A stretch of 64,000 nt of DNA. Origin: CAVTWJ01 sp964525605. GTDB lineage: Bacteria > Oederibacteriota > Muellerivitia > Muellerivitales > Muellerivitaceae. Under the pieces are notes generated by a model. It made no database searches. It was not told the origin of the DNA and worked only from the letters and a program-made list of their open reading frames with translations. Location of the stretch: NCBI GenBank assembly GCA_964525605.1, contig CAZGKT010000006.1, forward strand, positions 78,813 through 142,812, given 5' to 3'. The position numbers were made by a program, and so were the translations under genes. Below, one piece after another: positions 51,252 through 61,572 of the stretch (its first letter is position 1; every line of letters begins with the position of its first letter).

Positions 51252-52145
51252 TTAAAAGGGTAGGGTTGTTAGAAACTTTTCCACCCTCTCACGCACCAGC
51301 GGGTTGTGGGTAAAGATGGCGCTGTGTTCCCCACCCTCCAGGATCAGGCTTTGGGCCCCTAGAATCCGTTCGGTCAGGGGTTTCCCGTGCTCTTCGTAGG
51401 GCACCAATTTGTCGGCGGTGCCGTGCACCACCAAAACCGGCACGGCCACCTTTTCCAACGGGTAGTCGTTCGAGCGGGTCAGGCGGATGTCGTTGGCCGT
51501 GCCGTCCAGGCGCTCCCCCAGGCGGTCCATGGAGCTCACCAGGAAGGCCTTCAATTGGGTCCCGGCGATTGGGTCTTCAAGGACCTTGGCCCTTAAACCC
51601 GGGTCGGGGACGACCCGCTCCAGGGACTTGTCCAGGTTCAGCCTGGCCTTTCGCGCGACGCTCCGCGCGAACCACGGCATCCGGGCGAGAAGAGTGAAGA
51701 CCTTGAAGGAGAAAGGTATGGGCGTTTCGATCTTTCCCGCGCAGGTCGAGGCCAAGACCAACCCCCGGCACATGTCCTTGTGCCGCAGGGCGAACCAGAT
51801 GGCCGAGGGCCCCCCGCCCGAGATGGCCATGACCACCGCTTCCTTCACGCCCATCCGGTCGAGGATTTCGGCGTAAAGGTCCGCCTGTTCCTCCGAACTT
51901 GCTCCCGTGGCAAGGGGGGTGCCCAGGTAACCCGGCCTCGATACCGCGAGGATGCGGTAACCCGGGGGGCCGATCGTGCGGCCCAGGATCAGGCCCTGGT
52001 CGTAACCCCCCATGGCTCCGTGAAGGCAAAGGAGGACGGGGCCCTTGCCCTCGCTGGCGACTTCCACTTTTCCCTTGGCCGTTTCAATGAACTCCGGCTT
52101 CACATCATCCAAGCGGGCGCTGGTTTCTTGAATGTTGGCTTTCAT
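51252..52145 (-). CDS. Alpha/beta hydrolase
   Basis: A 297-residue alpha/beta-hydrolase: oxyanion motif LCLHGAMGG (~39-47), SRPGYLGTP (~70), nucleophile elbow MAISGGGPSA (Ser near residue 108; the usual first Gly is Ala), acid in VPVLVVHGTADKLVP and catalytic His in EGGEHSAIF. Cap helices at ~125-215 with PIPFSFKVFTLLARMPW. Substrate unknown; esterase, lactonase or haloalkane dehalogenase-like are all possible. It is encoded 86 bp downstream of an AraC-type regulator on the same strand, which probably controls it. Confidence 0.9.
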   Translation of the reverse strand: MKANIQETSARLDDVKPEFIETAKGKVEVASEGKGPVLLCLHGAMGGYDQGLILGRTIGPPGYRILAVSRPGYLGTPLATGASSEEQADLYAEILDRMGVKEAVVMAISGGGPSAIWFALRHKDMCRGLVLASTCAGKIETPIPFSFKVFTLLARMPWFARSVARKARLNLDKSLERVVPDPGLRAKVLEDPIAGTQLKAFLVSSMDRLGERLDGTANDIRLTRSNDYPLEKVAVPVLVVHGTADKLVPYEEHGKPLTERILGAQSLILEGGEHSAIFTHNPLVRERVEKFLTTLPF

Positions 52146-52231
52146 ATATCTCTCTTTCTTTCCAACGAAACTTATTGCGTTGTTTTTTTACTCAAAAGAC
52201 GGTCGGTTGGATTGGATAAATCCGACATGGC

Positions 52232-53020
52232 CTAGCGCCGTAAACGCCCAAGGGCCCCGGAAACCTCCCCGGGCTTCCTCCGGGCCTGCCAGGCGCCCTT
52301 TTCGCCGGGGGGGCGGCCCGCCAGTTCCCGGAATTCCCGGATCATGTGGGATTGGTCCGCGTAACCGCATTGGTAGGCCAGGTCGGCCTGGCTCGCGAAA
52401 GACCTTTGGCGGAGCTTGAATAAAAGGCCCCAGAACCTCGCCAAGCGGATCTGGCGTTTGGGGGAAAGCCCCAGATGCTCCCGAAAGAGCCTTTCCAACT
52501 GGCGTTCCTGAAGCCCCAGGTGGCGGGCCAGTTCGTCCACCCGCGTCTTCCCGCCCTGTTCCTCCAGGTAGCGGGCCGCTTTCCGGCAGCGTTCTTCCCT
52601 CACCAAGGGTGGAAGTTTCCGCAAGGCGTCCTCCATCACCCTTTGCCGGGCGGCGGGGCCGGGCAGGGAAAGCAGGCGGTCAGCCAGGTCCGCGGCCCGC
52701 AAGCCCCCGATTTTTTCAAGCACCAGGGGGCCCCCGGCCAGGTCCCGGGGGGTGAAATCGCCCAGGCGCGGCGTCTGGCCCGCGCGGAAACGGATGCCGA
52801 AATAATCGGAGGATTCGTCCACTTCCACTTGGGTCTTGGCGGTTCCCGGGCCCAAAAGGGCCAAGCGGCTTCCCGAGCGGGAGAATCGGAAGATGAGGTA
52901 GGTATTGGCGTCGGGAAAGAATTCCCGCGCCACGGTTCCCGCCCCCTTTTTCCCGGGCGTGGACCAGCACATTTGGATGACGCCCCTCAAGTCGGGGGCC
53001 GGTTGTTGATAGGAAACCAT
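52232..53020 (-). CDS. AraC-family transcriptional regulator
   Basis: A 262-residue protein: N-terminal beta-rich ligand domain (VSYQQPAPDLRGVIQMCW, GTVAREFFPDANTYLIFRF) of the DUF6597 type, and a C-terminal AraC double helix-turn-helix from ~165 (RVDELARHLGLQERQLERLFREHLGLSPKRQIRLARF; QADLAYQCGYADQSHMIREFRELAGRPP). The second HTH is well conserved. The likely target is its own promoter and the downstream hydrolase gene. ATG 53020 has ACAGG upstream. High GC like the genomic core, in contrast to the genes on both sides. Confidence 0.92.
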   Translation of the reverse strand: MVSYQQPAPDLRGVIQMCWSTPGKKGAGTVAREFFPDANTYLIFRFSRSGSRLALLGPGTAKTQVEVDESSDYFGIRFRAGQTPRLGDFTPRDLAGGPLVLEKIGGLRAADLADRLLSLPGPAARQRVMEDALRKLPPLVREERCRKAARYLEEQGGKTRVDELARHLGLQERQLERLFREHLGLSPKRQIRLARFWGLLFKLRQRSFASQADLAYQCGYADQSHMIREFRELAGRPPGEKGAWQARRKPGEVSGALGRLRR

Positions 53021-53226
53021 CAGAAACCTGTCATAAATCGTCTAACGAATCGGCCATCTATTATTGCGTTTACCGGGATGTTCTTTCCAGCGTGATAAAT
53101 GTCGGGTGGGTTTCGTGGTAGGGATGGCTTTAATGATAGCTCATTTAGGAACATGACCGTAAACCTTAACGAATTAAGTCAAATGCTATACTACAAATAT
53201 TCAAACTCATATTTGAGGTTTCAATC

Positions 53227-54228
53227 GTGAAAAATTTTTTAATATTACTAACACTTTTTATTCTTACCTTACTTCCCAAGAATTTATTCTGCGTTGAAAT
53301 AAATAATCTAATTAACTGGGAAAAAATAACGGATGAAGCTGAATTTGGCGAAAGAGGCGGCGCAAGTGCAGTTGTATTTAAAAATAAACTTTGGTTATTA
53401 GGCGGTGATTTTGAAGGCGGTTTCGGATCGAATGAAATTTACAACTCATCTGATGGTGTAAATTGGCAGCAAGTTAATAATACGGGATTTGAAGTTGCAT
53501 ATTCACAACCCACTTTTATTTTTCATGACAAAATTTATGTCCTTGGTGGTTTTAAAAATACCGTTAACAGAAAAGAAACCTATTCAGATGTTGAAATACA
53601 TGATGTTTTGTCATCGGAGAACGGAGTAAATTGGAAAAAAATTGCGACGAAAACACCTCATCCAGACGCGGTTTGGGTATTTCAAGATCAAATTTGGATC
53701 TTAGTAGATGATAGCGTTTATAAATCAAATGATTTTATTAGGTGGTCTCTTGTCACTAAATCCACAGGTTTTGATTTTCATTTAACAACTGATAGTAGTT
53801 TTGTATATCGCAAAGATAGAAGAATGTCACAATCAATCGTTTTTGACGGAAAAATGTGGCTATTTGTATCATCTAAAGAAATATATACCTCCAGTGATGG
53901 CAAAAAGTGGAACAAGCTTTCCGTAGATGGTCCTTTTGTAGGCGGAGGATTTAAATGCCTTGTTTTTGAGAATAAAATTTGGGTTATAGATGGCGCATTT
54001 CGAATGGAATATTTTGATTTGCCCGACAATTTAAATCCTGATGATCTAGTTGGTGGTCAAATGGCCTGGTGCTCAAGTGATGGGATTCACTGGGATTTAA
54101 AGGCTGTTAAACCAACAGAAGAAAGTCGTTGGGATCATGCTGTTGCAGTTTTTAAAAATAAAATTTGGGTGCTAGGTGGTCGAGCCGGAAGTAGTGATCC
54201 ATTTTCCGACGTTTGGTGTTTACCTTAA
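53227..54228 (+). CDS. Secreted Kelch-like propeller protein
   Basis: A 333-residue protein starting at GTG 53227 (GAGGTTTC upstream) with signal peptide (LILLTLFILTLLPKNLFC) and repeated Kelch/galactose-oxidase-like blades: VVFKNKLWLLGG, IFHDKIYVLGG, VFQDQIWIL, VFENKIWVIDG and VFKNKIWVLGG. Each is followed by an SSDGxxW strand (NSSDGVNWQQ, TSSDGKKWNKL). The sequence is strikingly AT-rich compared with neighbours (AraC gene just upstream), a sign of recent acquisition. Probably an extracellular binding scaffold. Confidence 0.82.
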   Translation: MKNFLILLTLFILTLLPKNLFCVEINNLINWEKITDEAEFGERGGASAVVFKNKLWLLGGDFEGGFGSNEIYNSSDGVNWQQVNNTGFEVAYSQPTFIFHDKIYVLGGFKNTVNRKETYSDVEIHDVLSSENGVNWKKIATKTPHPDAVWVFQDQIWILVDDSVYKSNDFIRWSLVTKSTGFDFHLTTDSSFVYRKDRRMSQSIVFDGKMWLFVSSKEIYTSSDGKKWNKLSVDGPFVGGGFKCLVFENKIWVIDGAFRMEYFDLPDNLNPDDLVGGQMAWCSSDGIHWDLKAVKPTEESRWDHAVAVFKNKIWVLGGRAGSSDPFSDVWCLP

Positions 54229-54301
54229 TTAATTCATTTGATGATTTAAGCTTGTTTTGAAGCAACCGGGAATCTATCTGACTCTTACTTTCGGATGTAA
54301 T

Positions 54302-54625
54302 ATGAAACGAATCATGTACGTTGAATATAAAGGAGATGGCCTCGAAGGTCCTGGGCGAATTGGTTGGGTTTCGTTCAGAAAAAACGGAGCCACCTTTTTT
54401 TACCAGGGCCGTCGGCTTCGAAAAACACCTAGCGGTTATAAGTACAATTGTTATGACATCGAGACTCACGAACATTATTGGGTTTCCGGGCCGAGAAAGG
54501 ATGGCCGCGATCGACTTTATGCTGGTCGCGGTGTTGTAGAAATCGACGAGGACGCCCGGGAAGAATATTGGATCAGCATTCGTAAATTGCCTGACTGCAA
54601 ACATCTCAAGAAATACCGCTGTTAA
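54302..54625 (+). CDS. Small conserved-type protein of unknown function
   Basis: From ATG 54302 the protein has 107 residues: MKRIMYVEYKGDGLEGPGRIG, VSFRKNGATFFYQGRRLRK, then YDIETHEHYWVSGPRKDGRDRLYAGRG and EIDEDAREEYWISIRK. I recall small uncharacterised bacterial proteins with the same MYVEYKGDGLxGxxRIG and DGRDRLY motifs. Frame extends to 54257 without a ribosome binding site. It is a soluble, beta-rich protein of unknown role; intermediate GC. Confidence 0.75.
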   Translation: MKRIMYVEYKGDGLEGPGRIGWVSFRKNGATFFYQGRRLRKTPSGYKYNCYDIETHEHYWVSGPRKDGRDRLYAGRGVVEIDEDAREEYWISIRKLPDCKHLKKYRC

Positions 54626-54629
54626 ATTC

Positions 54630-54655
54630 TAAAATGGATAATGGTGACCCCAGAT
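54630..54655 (+). repeat. AAAATGGA spacer element, divergent copy
   Basis: TAAAATGGATAATGGTGACC lies just after the stop codon of 54302-54625; resembles the 5' half of the element at 48024. Confidence 0.3.
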
Positions 54656-54690
54656 TTGGTTGAGGAATTTAATAAAAAATACACCGCCGA

Positions 54691-55458
54691 ATGATTGGCA
54701 TCGCAAAATTAGAGTTAACGGAAAATAAAAAGACCATGTCAACCAAAACTAAACACGATCGTAATAATTTTATTAAATTGACTCTTGTTACAATTTCATT
54801 AGCTACTTTGTTGGTATTGACGATGCTCTACATAAATAACCCAAATATAGTTACTGGAATAAGTGCTCTCGTCGGTGTTGCAATACCTCTTTTCTGGGCA
54901 AATTCATCAGACACACTAAAGGAAAACAAGGGTATTGAAGGCTATGTGAAATGGTGTGACGTTATTACAAATTCAAATCTGACAACCATAAATAATGATC
55001 TGAGTCCCTGGCTTAAATACATAACGTTCTGTAAAAAGGGCATGGACTCTAATATTGACTTTTCTATATTTGGAGACATTGAGTTGTTCCATGACATCAT
55101 GAGAAAGAATTTAGACGTTAAGGCGTATATTGAATTTTTAAATTCTGGTTTGTATTACAAACTTGAGAGTGGATTTCAAAATACTTTGTTTTTTCTCGTG
55201 GAAACAATTACTAAGGCTGAAATAATTTATTCTATTCAGGCATTTAAAATAAAAAAATATAGGGAAGACCCATCCATTCTTCAAAAAGAGTCCCTTCTTA
55301 GGCAGGACCCGAATGAAGAAAGTTTGGTAGGTGACCCGATTGATGTGCTTTTAAATGATTTAAATGACCGTTTAAATGAAATAAAAACCCATCTCGAAAA
55401 ACTTAAAACTTATATCCTTCAATACAAAAAAGAGTTCTGGTTACCAAACGATAATTAA
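54691..55458 (+). CDS. Two-helix membrane protein of unknown function
   Basis: A 255-residue protein with two membrane helices near the N-terminus (~28-47 LTLVTISLATLLVLTMLYIN; ~53-70 ITGISALVGVAIPLFWA-like) and a long cytoplasmic helical domain ending in a coiled-coil-like segment (LNDRLNEIKTHLEKLKTYI). No family recognised. Neither ATG 54691 nor ATG 54736 has a convincing ribosome binding site; the shorter start would still keep both helices. Very AT-rich, like 53227-54228. Its stop overlaps that of a small minus-strand gene. Confidence 0.6.
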   Translation: MIGIAKLELTENKKTMSTKTKHDRNNFIKLTLVTISLATLLVLTMLYINNPNIVTGISALVGVAIPLFWANSSDTLKENKGIEGYVKWCDVITNSNLTTINNDLSPWLKYITFCKKGMDSNIDFSIFGDIELFHDIMRKNLDVKAYIEFLNSGLYYKLESGFQNTLFFLVETITKAEIIYSIQAFKIKKYREDPSILQKESLLRQDPNEESLVGDPIDVLLNDLNDRLNEIKTHLEKLKTYILQYKKEFWLPNDN

Positions 55459-55610
55459 CCCCCGCTGGCTTTGATGTAATCACTTAAGATTTTAAGTGTA
55501 TCGATTAAAGCTGTTCTTAAAACCCTGGCATTTACTTGAGGGTCTTGATGTTCCCCATTTTCCAATCGTCCAATTAACTCATCGATTCTTCTTATAGATT
55601 CAAATTCCAT
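55455..55610 (-). CDS. Small protein (51 aa), unknown function
   Basis: ATG 55608-55610 is preceded by GGAGG seven bases upstream (minus strand), and the frame ends at TAA 55455-55457. The product is a charged helical peptide (MEFESIRRIDELIGRLENG, then VLRTALIDTLKILSDYIKASGG) consistent with a small helical-hairpin protein. It is convergent with 54691-55458 with overlapping stops. It could be a small antitoxin or regulator of the neighbouring membrane protein; no family is recognised. Support is the strong ribosome binding site plus amphipathic helix pattern. Confidence 0.55.
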   Translation of the reverse strand: MEFESIRRIDELIGRLENGEHQDPQVNARVLRTALIDTLKILSDYIKASGG

Positions 55611-55720
55611 ACTTAAAACCTCCGATTTTTAATATCCAATACCTTGAGACACGATGAATTTAAGAATTTTCTAAAAATCTCTCAAGGGGACAGAAACTCA
55701 AGATCGCTGAGACGAAAAAA

Positions 55721-56036
55721 TAAAAAGCCATCACCCCGCTCCGCTCATAGGGGAAATCCCCCCTATGTTACCCCTTCAAAAGAGCCCAAGGGGGCTAAGC
55801 CCCCCTGTAACCCCGAGTGCGGGCCATAAATAAAAAAAAGGCCCGCCCTCAGTTACGAGAACGGGCCTCGGCCTCTATTTAAACAGCCCCTCTGTTCAGG
55901 AGGGACGTCAACTTTCGGCTTAGCTGCAGCCGCTGCTCGTGCCGCAATTCAGAAATTTGTAGCACGCCGCGCTTCGCACCATGATGGTGCCGCATTCGGG
56001 GCAGGGGGGGCGTCCGCCTGGGTGACGAACACGCCA
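55721..56036 (-). pseudogene. Duplicated 3' end and terminator of the ribonucleotide reductase gene
   Basis: This segment parallels 56931-57240 throughout: C-terminal zinc-ribbon codons (VFVTQADAPPCPECGTIMV and CGTSSGCS with stop at 55921-55923), the terminator stem GGCCCG/CGGGCC, and the following GC-rich palindromic stretch. It lacks everything 5' of the last ~38 codons. A one-base deletion in the G run (7 versus 8 at 56004-56010) shifts the frame, and one zinc-binding Cys codon has become Phe (YKFLNCG versus YKCLNCG), so it is decayed. It flanks the DUF2283/DUF4258/DUF433 insert. Confidence 0.85.
55832..55867 (-). terminator. Duplicate of the nrdJ terminator
   Basis: On the minus strand GGCCCG (55862-55867) pairs with CGGGCC (55840-55845), followed by eight T (55832-55839). 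Same hairpin and loop as 57041-57076. Confidence 0.75.
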
Positions 56037-56041
56037 TGTTC

Positions 56042-56260
56042 TTAGGCCGTCGCAACAGTCACTTGTTCCAGAACCACCCTTTTCAAAACATCATCCAGGT
56101 GCCCGATGTGGTCTTGGGCGTCCAACAGTTCGATTCCTGCAACTGTTCCGTCTTGTGCGTAATCCACGGCTAAACCATCCTCGAATTCCTTCGTGGTGAC
56201 GGTCGTTTCCTGGAAACCGATATACAACACGTCGGTTTGCTTGTTGTAAGTAATCTTCAT
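56042..56260 (-). CDS. DUF2283 family protein (putative antitoxin)
   Basis: A 72-residue protein starting at ATG 56260 with GGGGGAGAAC upstream: MKITYNKQTDVLYIGF, then EFEDGLAVDYAQDGTVAGIELLDAQDHIG. This is the complete DUF2283 pattern (LYI...VDYDxDGxVVGIEILDA). DUF2283 proteins are usually encoded directly downstream of DUF4258 toxin-like proteins and are presumed antitoxins. Here the partner is interrupted by a stop codon (56271-56525). Its 3' end touches the duplicated reductase fragment. Confidence 0.88.
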   Translation of the reverse strand: MKITYNKQTDVLYIGFQETTVTTKEFEDGLAVDYAQDGTVAGIELLDAQDHIGHLDDVLKRVVLEQVTVATA

Positions 56261-56270
56261 GTTCTCCCCC

Positions 56271-56525
56271 TCAAAAATAGAAAACGTAAACCGTATCCAC
56301 GACGAGCGCATCATCCAATTCCTCGAAAATAACCTTTACTTGCTTCGTATTCTATGTCTTTCCATTCCATTGTTTTCCATAGGGAAAACTTTTCCTGCAT
56401 TGGAACCGGTGTTTCCTGGCACCTTCCCACTTGGCTTCCCGAAGGGTGGCTATGACTTCCTCTTCGGTAGTACCCCTTAAAGCCATGCGATGCCTGGTGT
56501 GAGCATCCAAATCAATGGGTTTCAT
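56271..56525 (-). pseudogene. DUF4258 (RelE/HigB-like) toxin gene with in-frame TAG
   Basis: From ATG 56523-56525 the frame reads DAHTRHRMALRGTTEEEVIATLREAK, then KHRFQCRKSFPYGKQWNGKT, a TAG at 56352-56354, and NTKQVKVIFEELDDALVVDTVYVFYF to TGA 56271-56273. The H-x3-RMxxRGxTEEEVxxxL start and KQVKVIFEE...VVxTVY end are those of the DUF4258 toxin-like family. TAG stands where Tyr would fit (KxYxTKQVKV). One base change therefore inactivates the toxin while the antitoxin-like DUF2283 gene ten bases downstream remains whole. Confidence 0.75.
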
Positions 56526-56585
56526 TCGTTTTTCACGTCCGCTTTACCGGATCTATCTTAGAGGCTGTAACAAAACTATGCCTTT

Positions 56586-56615
56586 CTTCACGATCTTCGT
56601 GCCTTCGCGGTGAAA
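56586..56615. repeat. Interspersed CCAAG-type repeat, degenerate single copy
   Basis: CTTCACGATCTTCGTGCCTT followed by CGCGGTGAAAG, between the toxin and DUF433 genes. Same type as 11718-11747 (ending CGCAGTGAAAG). Confidence 0.55.
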
Positions 56616-56642
56616 GTTTGGGGTTTTGTTATCGGTTCTTAA

Positions 56643-56861
56643 TTAAAAACTTAATACGGCGTCTTTACTGAGCCAGGCGGCGTACTCGATGGATTGTTGG
56701 ATGTCACGGGCTTGCAAATCGGGAAAGCCCTCCAATATCTCCTTCGGCGTCATACCCGCCGCCACTTGGCTGAGGATGGCCGAAACAGGAACCCGGGTGC
56801 CACGAAGACAGGCCTGGCCGCCCATGATCTTGGGGTCGAATGTAATTCGTTCAAATTTCAA
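56643..56861 (-). CDS. DUF433 family protein (VapB45-like antitoxin), orphan
   Basis: A 72-residue protein with the DUF433 signature: RITFDPKIMGGQACLRGTRVPVSAILSQVAAGMTPKEILEGFPDL followed by a helical IQQSIEYAAW. DUF433 proteins carry a winged-helix-like DNA-binding fold and act as antitoxins to DUF5615 (Mut7-C/PIN-type) toxins usually encoded just downstream. Here no toxin frame follows within the 80 bp before the interspersed repeat at 56586, so it seems orphaned. It is located in the insert between the duplicated reductase 3' ends. Confidence 0.9.
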   Translation of the reverse strand: MKFERITFDPKIMGGQACLRGTRVPVSAILSQVAAGMTPKEILEGFPDLQARDIQQSIEYAAWLSKDAVLSF

Positions 56862-57040
56862 AATATGGCCCCCTTATGAACAGCTCGTAAAACAATTATA
56901 TCGAAACAATCCCCGGGAACCCAGGAGGTGAAAATAAAAAGGCGCCACCCTGCTCCGCTCACTGGGGAAATTCCCCCTCTGTAACCCCTTCAAAAAAGGC
57001 CTAAGGGGGCCAAGCCCCCCTAGAACCCCGAGGGCGGAAA

Positions 57041-57076
57041 TAAAAAAGGCCCGCCCTCAGTTACGAGAACGGGCCT
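57041..57076 (-). terminator. Terminator of the ribonucleotide reductase gene
   Basis: GGCCCG (57070-57075 on minus) pairs with CGGGCC (57048-57053) and is followed by six T (57042-57047). It is 48 bp downstream of the TAA. Confidence 0.85.
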
Positions 57077-57123
57077 CGGCCTCTATTTAAACAATCCCTC
57101 ATTCAGGAGGGACGTCGAACTCC

Positions 57124-59895
<2,772 letters not shown>

Positions 59896-60225
59896 GCATC
59901 CTCCTCTTGTCTTGTATCAAAATAATAAAAATTAATTTGGGGCCAAAAGTTTCCGTCCGAAGTTTAACGTTGTGTAAACTCCGCGAAGGATCTATTGGTT
60001 GTCGGGATGTCGGTTGATAAGTAAGTGTTGGATTAGGCGGCAGTGGTTGACGCGAGACGGTACGGATCCCTTAACAGCTTTCCCCCTGTTTTGCGTTCCT
60101 TTGTCAGCCCAGGAAAAGCCCTGGGGCCAACCCCCCATGAACGCCCGAAACCTTGGTTAAAAGCGGCCGATTATGACCCCGAACCCGGGGTCTGAAATCG
60201 TTGTGAAACACCACATTTAGTCAAT
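59896..60225 (-). promoter_or_regulatory. Long 5' leader of nrdJ with several hairpins
   Basis: Between the predicted transcription start (~60225) and the start codon are ~330 nt with stems GACCCC/GGGGTC (60174-60191), CCAGG/CCTGG (60110-60125) and AACAG/CTGTT (60072-60089). A 48-codon minus frame (TAG near 59994) spans part of it but has no ribosome binding site. No B12-box is visible, so this is not an obvious cobalamin riboswitch. Confidence 0.4.
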
Positions 60226-60227
60226 GT

Positions 60228-60261
60228 GTGGTTTATATACCACTACACTTAGTGCTGTCAA
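60228..60261 (-). promoter_or_regulatory. Predicted nrdJ promoter overlapping an NrdR-box-like palindrome
   Basis: On the minus strand a perfect -35 TTGACA (60256-60261) is followed after 16-18 bp by TATATA/TATAAA (60232-60239). The -10 lies inside the palindrome GTGGTATATAAACCAC (60228-60243), and a second, weaker TGTG...CACA palindrome lies at 60202-60215. Paired ATATA-centred palindromes over the -10 region are how NrdR represses ribonucleotide reductase genes; centre spacing here is ~27 bp, slightly short of the usual three turns. Confidence 0.6.
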
Positions 60262-60380
60262 AGGAAATATTATTTTTAAGACAAAATAAAATTCTTGCGC
60301 TTTTTTTAAGATGTTTTCGGGGTTTGTTGGGGGAGCGTTAGGGGAAAAAACATAACCAAAAACCAAAAGCAAAACCTTTG

Positions 60381-60533
60381 TTCACCGCCAAGACGCCAAG
60401 TCCGCCAAGAAAAACGAACACCAAGATTTTGTTAAAGTCCCGGAATGTTTCAAAGTCTATAAGAATTTTTTACAACCATTATTTGGTTCCAACAAATTCT
60501 TGCTTTACTTGGCGGACTTGGCGTCTTGGCGGT
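60381..60533. repeat. Inverted pair of CCAAG-type repeats
   Basis: TTCACCGCCAAGACGCCAAG plus TCCGCCAAGA (60381-60410) and its near-perfect reverse complement (60508-60533) flank ~97 bp of AT-rich DNA. It is downstream of the minus-strand gene 60549-61544. Confidence 0.8.
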
Positions 60534-60548
60534 TCAAACGGCTTTTAC

Positions 60549-61544
60549 TTAATTAATTTCTTGCGAGACTTTGGGTTTGCCTTCCATGCGGTCCAGGTAC
60601 TGTTGCTGGTAAACCTTGTTGCGGCCTTGAAGCCATTCGTCGCAGAAGGGACAGGCGGAAGGCTTATCCCCCCAATCCTCCAGCTGCTTTTTGTACTGGG
60701 AAGAATCCTTTTGAAGTTCCAACCGCTGGCTCAAATCGTAGCAGTTGGCCAGGGCGCCGAAATTGTCCGGATGGGCCTTCAGGTAATTTTCGAAAAAGGC
60801 CAGGTCCTTGGCGCATTCCGAATCGGTGGCGTGGAGGGCGTCATAGCCCTGAACCAGGTCCAGGTATTCGTCCGTACCGCCCACGAATTTTTTGCCGTCC
60901 CATTGGTAGGGTCTTCCGTAAAAAATCGCGCAATCGTCGCAGGGGTTCACGAGGGCGCTCTGGTAATCCACCAGAAGGGCTTTTCCCTCCTGAACGGAAA
61001 CCCGGGGGCCCATACCGTTGGAGGCGATGCGGGTGACCGGATGAAATACGCCGTCGGTTCCCAATGTGTAAATATTGGCGATCTGGGTCGCGCCCTGGGA
61101 GGTGTAAACCAACAGTTGGTCCTTCCCCTCGCCCGTCAGGTCGGCGCCCTCGAAACCGATGTAATGCTTCCCTTCCACCAGTTCCACCTGCACCAGTTTC
61201 CACTCGTCCTTGACCTTGTGGTAATAGGCGAAGCCGGCTCCCGAATCTTCCACCAGTTGTTTCGCGCCGTTGTAGACCAGTCCCTTGTCCTGGTACCCCG
61301 ACAGGCCGATCATCACGTCGTCTTTGTCCCCGCCCGTGAAATTATGGTAGGCGATCCCGGAGACGTTGAAGAAGCCCTTGCGGGTGGCGGGATATTTTCG
61401 GTTGAGGGTGTCGGTCATCTGCGTCAGGTTGATTTCGCCGAAGGCCACCAGGTTGGAGGCCGCCTCATCCACCGCACGCGCGGAGGAGGCGAGGAGCAGG
61501 AGCGGGAAAAGATAAACGAGATTACGAAGTTGTAAACGGTTCAT
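60549..61544 (-). CDS. Secreted protein with FG-GAP-like segment, unknown function
   Basis: A 331-residue protein from ATG 61544 (GAGGTGG upstream); the frame upstream to 61655 crosses a CCAAG-type repeat and is not coding. Signal peptide (LVYLFPLLLLASSARA). GIAYHNFTGGDKDDVMIGLSGY and GFEGADLTGEGKDQLLVYTSQG resemble FG-GAP/VCBS calcium-binding propeller repeats. The C-terminus is Cys-containing and helical (NPCDDCAIFYG; ACPFCDEWLQG) with a CxxC pair. Periplasmic or surface role; no family name is offered. Confidence 0.68.
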   Translation of the reverse strand: MNRLQLRNLVYLFPLLLLASSARAVDEAASNLVAFGEINLTQMTDTLNRKYPATRKGFFNVSGIAYHNFTGGDKDDVMIGLSGYQDKGLVYNGAKQLVEDSGAGFAYYHKVKDEWKLVQVELVEGKHYIGFEGADLTGEGKDQLLVYTSQGATQIANIYTLGTDGVFHPVTRIASNGMGPRVSVQEGKALLVDYQSALVNPCDDCAIFYGRPYQWDGKKFVGGTDEYLDLVQGYDALHATDSECAKDLAFFENYLKAHPDNFGALANCYDLSQRLELQKDSSQYKKQLEDWGDKPSACPFCDEWLQGRNKVYQQQYLDRMEGKPKVSQEIN

Positions 61545-61572
61545 GACCACCTCGAAAAATATAAAACCCCAT

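Noticed and set aside
55644..55829. 61-codon plus-strand gene
   Set aside because: It overlaps the duplicated terminator-proximal sequence of nrdJ; composition follows the GC-rich palindromic stretch.
59896..60225. Cobalamin riboswitch in the nrdJ leader
   Set aside because: Expected for a B12-dependent enzyme, but the conserved B12-box (GCCACTG/AGCCAGGAGACC type) is not found.
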